Virus record (IMG/VR): IMGVR_UViG_3300032092_003271
Span: 32,920 to 96,919 of that record
Length of the DNA: 64,000 nt
Strand: one strand, 5' to 3'
Origin: a virus
Shown here: in pieces, positions 42,201 through 50,586 of the stretch
Layout: every line of letters starts with the position of its first letter
Numbering within the stretch: position 1 is the first letter of the stretch
Made by a program: the position numbers and the translations under genes
The notes under the pieces: generated by a model
What the model was told of the DNA's origin: nothing
Database searches by the model: none
What the model saw: only the letters and a program-made list of their open reading frames with translations

Positions 42201-43952
42201 ATGGCGAATACAATAAAATACTCAACAACGGGGGATACACTATCAATAAAAAAAGAAAATTTTTTCTTTGGGGTTGGTGATGTTGGAAAGGGTCCAAGTC
42301 AATCAACAGATCATTATCAGGGTATTTCACCACCCTCAGGTGGTTATACAATTTACGCTAACACAAACGGATCTTTTACCGCAATTTTTTGTGCAAATGA
42401 TAACGCTCAATTAATAAACTTTACAAATGGATTCTCAAACCAAAATTTTACTGCCGCAACTCAATGTTTGAATTGGTATCTTAGTCAATCAAATTTTGCT
42501 TGTGTAAACAAAGACTATGAGCCAATTATTACAAGTGGTCTTACACTTTGTTTGGATTCATCTTTTTCACCTTCGTATACTACTTCTGGAAGTGTATGGT
42601 ATGATTTATCGTATAGCGTAAAAAATGCAACATTGAGCGGTTCTCCAACTTATAAACCGTCAGATAAAAGTTTAAGTTTTGTACCGGCACAAAGTCAATA
42701 TGCGACTATTCCTGATTTAGGTAGTTTAACCACATGGACAATAGAATCTTTGGTGAAGTTTACAGCACCATTGGTCGTAGGAAACACAATTTCTGCAGTT
42801 ATAACAAATCAGTACAATGGGGCAGTAAATTTGAATTTTAGTATGGGTACTCTAAACTCACCTACGGATGCGTTAATTAGGGTTGGGTTCTTTGATGGTT
42901 CTTGGAGAATAACATCAGGTTTTGCACCATTGACAGGTGTTACATATTATATTTCAGGTACTTATGATGGAACTACAATAAGACAATACGTTAACGGTGT
43001 TGCGTCAGGTGGTACTTTATCTTATGAAGGTACACCATCTTCAGGAGGTGAAGTAAGATTAATGAGAAAATGGGATGATGTGGTTAATACTACAAATTTA
43101 ATGTCTGGCGATTTAACAATGGTAAGGGTTTATAATAGAGCCTTAAGTGCTTCAGAAATTTTGAGTAATTATAATGCACAGACCACTATATCTTACGATC
43201 CCAATGCGGTTGCATTTATAGTTGCTGCCGGTATAACAAATACAACACAACAATCGGCAATTAACCAACTAGTTCTTGATTTGAAATCGTATTCATTATG
43301 GGATAAATGTAGTGCGATTTATCCATTCGTAGGTGGAACTGCATCATCTCACAAATATAATCTCAAAGACCCAAGAGATTTAGATGTTGCATTTAGAATT
43401 CAATTTTATGGTGGGTGGACTCATAACTCTAATGGAATACAAGGTAACGGGTCAAACGCTTATGCCGATACTTTTGTGGCAATGAATACAAGTGCTTTAT
43501 TGAATTTATCAAACCACCTTAGTTCTTACAATAGAATATTACCACCGTCAACAGGCACATATTATCATGGAATTGTAAATACAAGTAGTGGTATTGCGGT
43601 TTTTGGGGGTTTATGGAATGTTAATTCCCTTACAGGTGGTTTACAAAATTGGCTTTCAGGCGGTGCCGTAGCTGAGTTAGGACTTGTGAATATTACCGTT
43701 ATCAATGAAAGTACATCCAAATTCTATTTAAACGGAACTTTAAGATCTGAACCTAACGATCCAGTTTCAATGACTCTCCAAACTAATTATTATTTAGGAG
43801 CCGCTTATAGTACTTCATCTATGGGTCCTGCGTATTATAATACAACTAATTATGCATTTACCTCTTTAGGTGCGTCTATTACTACAACAGACGCATCCAA
43901 TTTATATACCGCTGTTCAAGCATTTCAAACAACATTAGGAAGACAAGTTTAA
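42201..43952 (+). CDS. LamG-like tail fibre protein with shared N-terminal module
   Basis: A 583-residue probable fibre. The first 95 residues (TIKYSTTGDTLSIKK... ATQCLNWY) are a module shared with the gene at 44.2-45.9 kb, so it probably attaches the protein to the virion. Residues about 110-330 form a LamG-like domain (LTLCLDSSFSPSYTTSGSVWYDLS; ASEILSNYNAQ). Residues about 335-583 are a separate beta-rich region with KCSAIYPFVGGTASSHKYNLKDP, possibly an enzyme-free adhesin tip. It has no signal sequence. Specific receptor unknown. Confidence 0.72.
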   Translation: MANTIKYSTTGDTLSIKKENFFFGVGDVGKGPSQSTDHYQGISPPSGGYTIYANTNGSFTAIFCANDNAQLINFTNGFSNQNFTAATQCLNWYLSQSNFACVNKDYEPIITSGLTLCLDSSFSPSYTTSGSVWYDLSYSVKNATLSGSPTYKPSDKSLSFVPAQSQYATIPDLGSLTTWTIESLVKFTAPLVVGNTISAVITNQYNGAVNLNFSMGTLNSPTDALIRVGFFDGSWRITSGFAPLTGVTYYISGTYDGTTIRQYVNGVASGGTLSYEGTPSSGGEVRLMRKWDDVVNTTNLMSGDLTMVRVYNRALSASEILSNYNAQTTISYDPNAVAFIVAAGITNTTQQSAINQLVLDLKSYSLWDKCSAIYPFVGGTASSHKYNLKDPRDLDVAFRIQFYGGWTHNSNGIQGNGSNAYADTFVAMNTSALLNLSNHLSSYNRILPPSTGTYYHGIVNTSSGIAVFGGLWNVNSLTGGLQNWLSGGAVAELGLVNITVINESTSKFYLNGTLRSEPNDPVSMTLQTNYYLGAAYSTSSMGPAYYNTTNYAFTSLGASITTTDASNLYTAVQAFQTTLGRQV

Positions 43953-43956
43953 TAAT

Positions 43957-44214
43957 ATGAAAATAACAGATATAACACCAAACGACCCAACAATATATGT
44001 TGGTTTGTTGACAGAAGAACAAAAAAATCAATTAAACGGCCAATGGTTTGCACCTGATAGTTATTTCTATGCGGTACAAGATATAAACGATAATTGGTTT
44101 ATATCAATTATAGAAATTATGAATTGTGTAAATCCTGATTTTTTATGGGTTAAAGATTTAGATTTAATCCCTTATGATCCAAAAATTGATAACATGCCCC
44201 TAATAGAAAGTTAA
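43957..44214 (+). CDS. Small hypothetical fibre-linked protein
   Basis: An 85-residue acidic protein starting 4 bases after the preceding fibre stop. It has a compact-looking middle (LNGQWFAPDSYFYAVQDINDNWFISIIEIMNC) and no known domain. A fibre chaperone or small virion component is possible only from context. Confidence 0.5.
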   Translation: MKITDITPNDPTIYVGLLTEEQKNQLNGQWFAPDSYFYAVQDINDNWFISIIEIMNCVNPDFLWVKDLDLIPYDPKIDNMPLIES

Positions 44215-44221
44215 AAATAAA

Positions 44222-45943
44222 ATGCCAAATTTAATTAAATACTCAACAACAGGTGACACTTTATCGTTAAAGAAGGGTAATTTCTTTATTGGTACTGGTG
44301 ATGTCGGTAAAGGACCGACTGAAGTAACCGGATATTGGAATGGTGTCGATGTTCCGAGTGGAGGTTACATTATCCATAAAAACAAATCAGTTAATGGTCC
44401 GGCAATGTGGCTTTGTAAAGATGATGCCGAATTTGTTTATATAACCAACAATATTGAGGGGACCACATTTACAGGTGCAACGCAATCTTTAGTGTATTAT
44501 TCACCTATGAATGATGCGATGGTTTTCAATAGAAATTACAATACGATTACGACAAGTTTACTATCAATTGTTTTGGATCCTAGTTTTACTGTTTCATATC
44601 CTAAGTCAGGAACAACATTTTATAATATTGGTAATAATAACAATTCATTAACATTCAGTTTGTTAAATGGTGTATCCTATTCTTCAGAATCCGGTGGATC
44701 TTTGGTGTTTGATGGTGTTGACGATGAGGTTAGTAGTGACGCGGTTTATACAATGACTTCAGGTACAACTTATGATATTTGGGTTAAAAGGACCTCAAAC
44801 GGGAATGAATTCAACATGATGATGAGTAACTTTATACCATATATGTCATTTAGAGGTACTGGTAGTGGGTCTGACATAAACAGATACCAAGTGGCTTGGT
44901 ATGGAGTGTCAGGAGGTACACAAACACAAAGAAATCTATATTCAACAGGAGCAACTTTTAGTAATAACATATGGTATAATTTTACTTACACTTTATTGTA
45001 TGATTTACAAAATCAACTTGCAACTGGAAGAATTTATATTAACGGAGTTTTTAATGGTACGGATTCAATTTATAGTGATTCTATTTATCAACCATCAAGT
45101 AATAGAAGATTACTATTAGGTAATTATATAAATAACCAATACCCATTTACTGGAAATATTGGTAGATTTTTAGTTTATGAAAGGGTGTTATCTGACTCAG
45201 AAATTATAAATAATTACCAATCTAATTTACCAATAATATTAAATGAAAATATTGTAACAAATGGGTTGGTTAGCTATCTTGATGCCGGATTCAGAACTTC
45301 ATACCCAACAACAGGTACCACTTGGTATGATGTGAGCGGATATGGTCTAAACGGAACATTAACAAATGGTCCGACATATAGCTCATTGGATGGGGGATCA
45401 ATTGTTTTCGACGGTACAAATGATTATGTTAATAGCGTAGGAGCAACAACATCATTTTCATTCATACAAAATACTGGAATTTTTACAATAAGCGCTTGGG
45501 TTAAACTTAATGATTTATCAACCGCAAGATATATTATGGGTAATAATGACGGTCTTACAACAAGTAGAGGGTTCTTTTTGGGATATTCAGGAACTTCTGG
45601 CACATGTTTTTTGGCTATTACACGTGCCCTTTCAAACCAATATACTCTTGATCTAAAAAAACCTAATTTTTTTACTGATAATAATTGGGTATTAGTTACT
45701 TGTGTTGGAAATAGAACAAACTGTCAATTGTATAAAAATGGAATTCCTTTTGATACCCCTGTTAACTTTAGTACCTTTGCAACAACAAACAGTACAAGAG
45801 CATTAAATATTGGTAGAATTAATAGTCTGAATGGTGGCTATTGGTCCGGTAATGTTGCGTTAACTCAGATTTATAATCGAGCTTTATCATCAACAGAAGT
45901 TTTACAAAACTTTAACGCTCAAAAATCAAGATTTGGATTATAA
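44222..45943 (+). CDS. Tail fibre with shared N-terminal module and two LamG-like domains
   Basis: A 573-residue fibre sharing its N-terminal module (LIKYSTTGDTLSLKKGNFF; GATQSLVYY) with the gene at 42.2-44.0 kb. Two LamG-like domains follow: about 115-340 (FDGVDDEVSSDAVYTMTSGTTYDIWVKR) and about 345-573 (LVSYLDAGFRTSYPTTGTTWYDVSG; EVLQNFNAQKSRFGL). The first is closely related to the gene at 25.4-26.1 kb and shares a 74-base identical stretch. It probably recognises surface glycan; no catalytic residues are evident. Confidence 0.75.
   Translation: MPNLIKYSTTGDTLSLKKGNFFIGTGDVGKGPTEVTGYWNGVDVPSGGYIIHKNKSVNGPAMWLCKDDAEFVYITNNIEGTTFTGATQSLVYYSPMNDAMVFNRNYNTITTSLLSIVLDPSFTVSYPKSGTTFYNIGNNNNSLTFSLLNGVSYSSESGGSLVFDGVDDEVSSDAVYTMTSGTTYDIWVKRTSNGNEFNMMMSNFIPYMSFRGTGSGSDINRYQVAWYGVSGGTQTQRNLYSTGATFSNNIWYNFTYTLLYDLQNQLATGRIYINGVFNGTDSIYSDSIYQPSSNRRLLLGNYINNQYPFTGNIGRFLVYERVLSDSEIINNYQSNLPIILNENIVTNGLVSYLDAGFRTSYPTTGTTWYDVSGYGLNGTLTNGPTYSSLDGGSIVFDGTNDYVNSVGATTSFSFIQNTGIFTISAWVKLNDLSTARYIMGNNDGLTTSRGFFLGYSGTSGTCFLAITRALSNQYTLDLKKPNFFTDNNWVLVTCVGNRTNCQLYKNGIPFDTPVNFSTFATTNSTRALNIGRINSLNGGYWSGNVALTQIYNRALSSTEVLQNFNAQKSRFGL
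44951..45024 (+). repeat. 74-bp perfect repeat, copy 2
   Basis: Identical to 25818-25891, in the same relative reading frame and LamG strand position, 19 kb away. Confidence 0.9.
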
Positions 45944-45946
45944 AAA

Positions 45947-45953
45947 TATTTAT
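45947..45953 (+). promoter_or_regulatory. TATTTAT motif close to a start codon
   Basis: It ends only 4 bases before the ATG at 45958. If it is a promoter core, the transcript would be leaderless or nearly so. Confidence 0.35.
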
Positions 45954-45957
45954 TAAT

Positions 45958-46230
45958 ATGGAAACACAAATACAAGAATACGATAACAGAGAATTTATGA
46001 TTTTCTCTGTGACTGAATTAGATCAGATTGATTTTACTCAGGTTTTGGAAACCTCGATAGATACCGTTAGAAAATCAGTTGATGAAACAAAAACATTTGT
46101 TAAGTGGGATGGATCAATGCCTGAGTGTGTAAGTAACCTTACGACAAAAGAAGGTCCTTATAATTACCATGAAATTTTACAAATATTAAATACACCTGAA
46201 TGGACTAACCCAAATCAAATGGAAGGATAA
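45958..46230 (+). CDS. Small hypothetical protein
   Basis: A 90-residue acidic protein (EYDNREFMIFSVTELDQIDFTQVLE... FVKWDGSMPECV). No known domain. Its stop overlaps the next start (TAATG), and it lies between two fibre genes, so a fibre-assembly role is a guess. Confidence 0.55.
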   Translation: METQIQEYDNREFMIFSVTELDQIDFTQVLETSIDTVRKSVDETKTFVKWDGSMPECVSNLTTKEGPYNYHEILQILNTPEWTNPNQMEG

Positions 46231-46532
46231 TGCCAAACTATGTCCAAATAAATTCAATATCAGGAACGTCACCATATACAATATTTGTGTGTGATCAGAC
46301 TTTCACATATTGTTATTTAGCTGCGGGACCCGTAATAATTACAACACCATATACATTTATGGTTCCACCACCATTAACTAATACCACAGATGTGATTGTT
46401 AAAATAATAGATTCAAACGGATGTGACACTTGGGTTCCATTATCTTGTGGTACATATTACGGAAAAGAATTTGAGGACTTTGCAATATTTTTATTTCAAG
46501 ATACAAATATTTATTTATTTGAAGGTCAGTAA
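46230..46532 (+). CDS. Small hypothetical beta-rich protein
   Basis: A 100-residue protein with beta-strand-like segments (YVQINSISGTSPYTIFVCDQTFTYC; VIVKIIDSNGCDTWVPL) and four Cys. It could be a small immunoglobulin-like virion module. It ends 11 bases before the collagen-like fibre start. No family is recognised. Confidence 0.55.
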   Translation: MPNYVQINSISGTSPYTIFVCDQTFTYCYLAAGPVIITTPYTFMVPPPLTNTTDVIVKIIDSNGCDTWVPLSCGTYYGKEFEDFAIFLFQDTNIYLFEGQ

Positions 46533-46539
46533 TATTTAT
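46533..46539 (+). promoter_or_regulatory. TATTTAT motif close to a start codon
   Basis: It ends 4 bases before the ATG of the second collagen-like fibre gene, the same geometry as the copy at 45947. Confidence 0.35.
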
Positions 46540-46543
46540 TAGT

Positions 46544-48409
46544 ATGCCAGTTTATAATAGATTAACGGATAGACAACAGGTTTCCGCGGTAACCTTAAAC
46601 GATATCATTCACGTAGTTGTTACAGGAGATACTTCTCAAAGCCCTCAGGGTTCTTCATATTTTGCCCCATTAAGTTATATACAAGCAATCTTGAGTGGTG
46701 CTAGTGGTACACAAGGTACTTCAGGTACATCAGGTACGAGGGGTAGTTCAGGATCTAGTGGTAGTTCAGGTACATCAGGTACGAGGGGTTCATCAGGAAC
46801 ATCAGGTTCTAGTGGTTCTAGTGGTACATCGGGTACGACAGGATCTAGCGGTAGTAGTGGATCATCAGGTAGTAGTGGTACAAGTGGGACTAGCGGTTCA
46901 TCGGGTTCAAGTGGAACTAGCGGATCTAATGGATCTTCAGGTACTTCAGGAACTAGAGGTTCTTCAGGTACTTCGGGATCAAGTGGTACAACCGGATCTT
47001 CAGGTAGTTCAGGCGTATCTTTTGGTACATCAGGTACAAGTGGTTTATCAGGAAACGATTCTTCAAATAGTGGTAGGTGGAGATATGTAGGAGTAGGTAA
47101 TAACCCCTCACCAGGACTTTTTGAGACGGATAATACAACAATATCTTCAATAGCCTTTGTCTACATAAATACACAGGATGAAAACGGTTCAGATTATACT
47201 AGATGGTTTTTAGGGGTAGATACTATACAAGACCTTGGTAACACTGTCTATTTACAAATCACACAAGTAGGTTCTAATAATATTATTGGTATCTGGACAG
47301 TTAGATCCATTACTTCATCAGGTAGTGTTTACGAGTTTGAAGTTGATAATCCAGCACTTGTTGCAGATGGTACTATAACAGATACTTGCACAATATCATG
47401 GGTATTTAATGGACTAAATGGTGAAACAGGATCAAGTGGAATATCCGGATCTTCAGGATCAAGTGGTAGTTCAGGTACTAGAGGTTCATCAGGTAGTTCA
47501 GGATCAAGTGGAATATCCGGATCTTCAGGATCAAGTGGTAGTTCAGGTACTAGAGGTTCATCAGGTAGTTCAGGATCAAGTGGAATATCCGGATCTTCAG
47601 GATCAAGTGGTACTAGTGGTGTAAATGGTACTGAGGGATCTAACGGTAGTAGTGGATCATCAGGTAGTTCAGGGTCTTCAGGTTCAAGTGGATCATCAGG
47701 AACATCCCCTTTACCCTCAGAAGTTTATACAGTAGAAAATACGGGTAACACTAAGTTTTATGTTACTTTTGTTGATTCAAATAACTTAGTTGCTGCACCT
47801 GAAAGTGTTTATACAAATACGGGTATAAGTTACAATCCAAGTACAGATATTTTAGAACTCATAACAGGATATCGAAGTGGTGATGGAACAGTTTCGGCCC
47901 CACCTTATAGTTTTATTGCAGATACTAATACGGGAATATATAGGATTGGTACCGATAATTTAGGTTTTGCAACAAACGGTACTAGACGAATGTCTATTGA
48001 TAGTACCGGTAGAATTTTAATGGGTAATGGTGATGAATCTTCAGGATCAAACTTTATAATTCCTTTAGGTGGGTACGCGGCAACATCTAATGCAACTCCA
48101 GCAACACTTATAACATTAGCAACAGACACTGATGGTGTGTATACTGTAGAGGCGTTTGTTGCGGGGGCCACAGTAACAGGAAGTAATGCGATCGGTGGAA
48201 TTATAAGCGCAACTTTTTTAAATAACGGAGGATCTCTTAGTCTTATCGGATCGGTACAAGGATCGGTACAAGAAAACTATGCGGGATCACCGACCTTCAC
48301 ACTTCTTGCGTCAGGAACTAATATAATATTACAAGTCACAGGAGTTGCGTCGACCACTATAAATTGGTTTGGTAAAATTAAATATATTACGGGATCTAGA
48401 GCCATTTAA
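46544..48409 (+). CDS. Collagen-like tail fibre with Gly-X-Ser repeats (second copy)
   Basis: A 621-residue fibre. A 50-residue N-terminal anchor (PVYNRLTDRQQVSAVTLNDIIHVVVTGD) leads into a Gly-X-Ser block, then the NDSSNSGRW globular module (about 169-288) also found in the 1005-residue fibre, then a second Gly-X-Ser block including a 72-base perfect tandem repeat. The C-terminal tip contains ADTNTGIYRIGTDNLGFATNGTRRMSIDS, a widespread phage fibre-tip sequence. The gene is followed by a GT60-like glycosyltransferase gene. Ser and Thr in the triplets are candidate glycosylation sites (inference). Confidence 0.82.
   Translation: MPVYNRLTDRQQVSAVTLNDIIHVVVTGDTSQSPQGSSYFAPLSYIQAILSGASGTQGTSGTSGTRGSSGSSGSSGTSGTRGSSGTSGSSGSSGTSGTTGSSGSSGSSGSSGTSGTSGSSGSSGTSGSNGSSGTSGTRGSSGTSGSSGTTGSSGSSGVSFGTSGTSGLSGNDSSNSGRWRYVGVGNNPSPGLFETDNTTISSIAFVYINTQDENGSDYTRWFLGVDTIQDLGNTVYLQITQVGSNNIIGIWTVRSITSSGSVYEFEVDNPALVADGTITDTCTISWVFNGLNGETGSSGISGSSGSSGSSGTRGSSGSSGSSGISGSSGSSGSSGTRGSSGSSGSSGISGSSGSSGTSGVNGTEGSNGSSGSSGSSGSSGSSGSSGTSPLPSEVYTVENTGNTKFYVTFVDSNNLVAAPESVYTNTGISYNPSTDILELITGYRSGDGTVSAPPYSFIADTNTGIYRIGTDNLGFATNGTRRMSIDSTGRILMGNGDESSGSNFIIPLGGYAATSNATPATLITLATDTDGVYTVEAFVAGATVTGSNAIGGIISATFLNNGGSLSLIGSVQGSVQENYAGSPTFTLLASGTNIILQVTGVASTTINWFGKIKYITGSRAI
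46692..47050 (+). repeat. Collagen-like Gly-X-Ser block
   Basis: About 39 Gly-X-Ser-type triplets in frame, ending at the shared NDSSNSGRW module. Confidence 0.85.
47429..47612 (+). repeat. 72-bp perfect tandem repeat, about 2.5 copies
   Basis: Units start at 47429, 47501 and 47573; the third is truncated after about 40 bases. Each unit encodes 24 residues (eight collagen-like triplets), so copy number changes keep the frame and change fibre length. Confidence 0.9.
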
Positions 48410-48456
48410 CTTTTAATTTTCATTTATTTTAGTCATTATTTTTTTATTTTTTCTGT

Positions 48457-49701
48457 ATGAGAATATTTGTGCAGATTGCTGCTTATCGTGACCCCCAACT
48501 TATACCAACAATTAAATCTATGTTGGAGAAAGCAAAAAAACCAAAAAATATTATTATTGGTATTGCAAGACAATTTCATCCTGAAGATGGTTTTGATGAT
48601 TTAACTGAATATGAAAATGATGATCGTTTTCGTATTTTAAATATCCCACACACTGAATCAAAAGGCGTTTGTTGGGCAAGACATCAAGTCCAACAATTAT
48701 ATGGAGGTGAAGAATACACACTTCAAATCGATTCTCATATGAGGTTTGAAAAAGATTGGGATGACACTTTAATCAAAATGATTAAAAGATTACAAAAACT
48801 TGGTTATAAAAAACCTTTGTTAACAGGTTACGTTTCATCTTTTGATCCTGATAATGATCCTGAAGGTAGAGTTAATGAACCTTGGAGAATGGCGTTTGAT
48901 AGATTCACACCTGAAGGTGTTGTATTTTTCTTACCTGAGGTAATTCCTGATTGGAATAAAATTAAAGATCCAATTCCTGCAAGATTTTATTCGGCTCACT
49001 TCTGTTTCACTTTAGGACAATTCTCAACTGAAGTACAACACGATCCCGAATTTTATTTTCATGGTGAAGAAATTTCAATAACCGTTAGAGCATATACTCA
49101 TGGTTATGATTTATTCCACCCAAATAAAGTGGTTATTTGGCATGAATACACAAGAAAAGGTAGGACTAAACAATGGGACGATGATAAAGAATGGTATTTA
49201 AAAAACACCGCATGTCATAAAAAGAATAGACAACTTCTTGGTATTGATGGTGAAAAATATGAAGGAGACTATTATGATTGGTTTGGTAAAGAAAGAACTA
49301 TAAGAGATTATGAAAAATATGCCGGATTGCTATTTGAAACAAGAGCAGTACAACAAGATACTATAGATAAAAAATATCCCCCAAACCATTATGATTTTGA
49401 AAATGAAAATGAATGGAAAAAAAGTTTCTCAACAATATTCAAACACTGTATTGATTTAGATTTAAATCAAGTTCCCGAAACAGACTACGATTTTTGGGTT
49501 GTTGCTTTTCACGATCAAGAACATCAAACAATTTTTAGACAAGATGCCGACGCAAACGAAATAATAAGAATAAAGTCAGACCCTGAGGGATATGGTAAAA
49601 TATGGAGAGAATTCAACACAACAAAAATACCATCGTATTGGGTAGTATGGCCCCACTCAATTTCAAAAGATTGGTGTGATAGAATTGTTGGTAATTTATG
49701 A
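48457..49701 (+). CDS. GT60-like polypeptide GlcNAc-transferase family protein
   Basis: The 414-residue protein resembles the PF11397/GT60 family, whose members add GlcNAc to hydroxyproline of Skp1 in protists or to Thr of mucins in trypanosomes. Visible features are IFVQIAAYRDPQLIPTI at the start, GVCWARHQVQQLYGGEEYTLQIDSHMRF with the D-S-H motif at 92-94, and YSAHFCFTLGQF followed by FHGEEISITVRAYTHG. These enzymes act on protein side chains in the cytosol. The gene lies directly behind a Gly-X-Ser fibre gene, which suggests the fibre as acceptor (inference). No membrane anchor is present. It overlaps the next gene by 4 bases. Confidence 0.78.
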   Translation: MRIFVQIAAYRDPQLIPTIKSMLEKAKKPKNIIIGIARQFHPEDGFDDLTEYENDDRFRILNIPHTESKGVCWARHQVQQLYGGEEYTLQIDSHMRFEKDWDDTLIKMIKRLQKLGYKKPLLTGYVSSFDPDNDPEGRVNEPWRMAFDRFTPEGVVFFLPEVIPDWNKIKDPIPARFYSAHFCFTLGQFSTEVQHDPEFYFHGEEISITVRAYTHGYDLFHPNKVVIWHEYTRKGRTKQWDDDKEWYLKNTACHKKNRQLLGIDGEKYEGDYYDWFGKERTIRDYEKYAGLLFETRAVQQDTIDKKYPPNHYDFENENEWKKSFSTIFKHCIDLDLNQVPETDYDFWVVAFHDQEHQTIFRQDADANEIIRIKSDPEGYGKIWREFNTTKIPSYWVVWPHSISKDWCDRIVGNL

Positions 49702-50585
49702 GAACACTATTTGTAACTTGTTTATACTCAAAACTTTTTGGATCTGAGTTTGGTGGTAGAGATAGTAGAGACGGTCACTACAAAAATTCACTAAAAAGTC
49801 TTTTAAAGATGTCTGACGCTAAATTTATTTGTTATACGTCAGAAGATCAGATAAATGATTTAAAATCTTTTTTCTATAAACAAAACAAATTCAATGAGGA
49901 CCAAATCCAATTCAAAATCTTTGATTTAAAAAATTGTGAATATCATCAAAAAATTTCTGAATTAAGAAAAACTCAAAGTAATTTACTACACGATAGATGT
50001 TATGAAATACAATATTCTAAATTTTTTTGGTGTTTAAAAAATTGTGACAATTCAGATTTTGATTATGTTTTTTGGATAGATGCCGGATTATCACATAGTG
50101 GATTGATACCACCAAAATATTTAGACCAAACAAAAGGATATTGGGAAAAATATTTTGAGTCTGAATTATTTAACAACAAACTTTTAAATAATTTGATTAA
50201 ACATACTGGTGAACAGATTGTGGTGTGCGCAAAAGAAAATCAAAGAAACCATTGGTCAAAAACTTTACCAAAAAAATATTATAACAATTATAGTTTCGAT
50301 AGACATATTATTGGTGGTTTGTTCGGAGGTAAAAAAGAAAATCTAAAAAACTTTTGTAATTTATTTGACGAAAACATCAAAAATGTTTTAAACAACGAAA
50401 CTGAACTTTTCTTAGAGGAAAACATAATGAGTTTAATGTTCTTTAATAATAATGAATTATTCAATCCACTTCTATTTGACATTTGGTGGCATGAGGAAGA
50501 CTTTATACCTGGTGTTGATTTAAAAGAATTGACCTTAAAAGAAAAAAGTTTTTATAAAATTATAGAAAATCTAAATAATATATAA
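49698..50585 (+). CDS. HtrL/YibB-like glycosyltransferase-type protein
   Basis: A 295-residue protein with the central motif YVFWIDAGLSHSGL (123-136), characteristic of the HtrL/YibB/WlaTC family, and a later HIIGGLFGGKKENL. These proteins are found in LPS and surface-glycan loci and are regarded as probable glycosyltransferases. It starts inside the last codons of the GT60-like gene and ends 1 base before the next. A related domain forms the first half of the following protein. Confidence 0.68.
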   Translation: MRTLFVTCLYSKLFGSEFGGRDSRDGHYKNSLKSLLKMSDAKFICYTSEDQINDLKSFFYKQNKFNEDQIQFKIFDLKNCEYHQKISELRKTQSNLLHDRCYEIQYSKFFWCLKNCDNSDFDYVFWIDAGLSHSGLIPPKYLDQTKGYWEKYFESELFNNKLLNNLIKHTGEQIVVCAKENQRNHWSKTLPKKYYNNYSFDRHIIGGLFGGKKENLKNFCNLFDENIKNVLNNETELFLEENIMSLMFFNNNELFNPLLFDIWWHEEDFIPGVDLKELTLKEKSFYKIIENLNNI

Positions 50586-50586
50586 G

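Noticed and set aside
47418-47624. Out-of-frame plus-strand open frame rich in Val, Gln and Leu
   Set aside because: It is a shifted reading of the collagen-like repeats and has no independent start context.
48410-48456. Promoter or terminator between the second collagen-like fibre and the GT60-like gene
   Set aside because: The gap is AT-rich with T-runs but shows no stem-loop and no TATTTAT motif.
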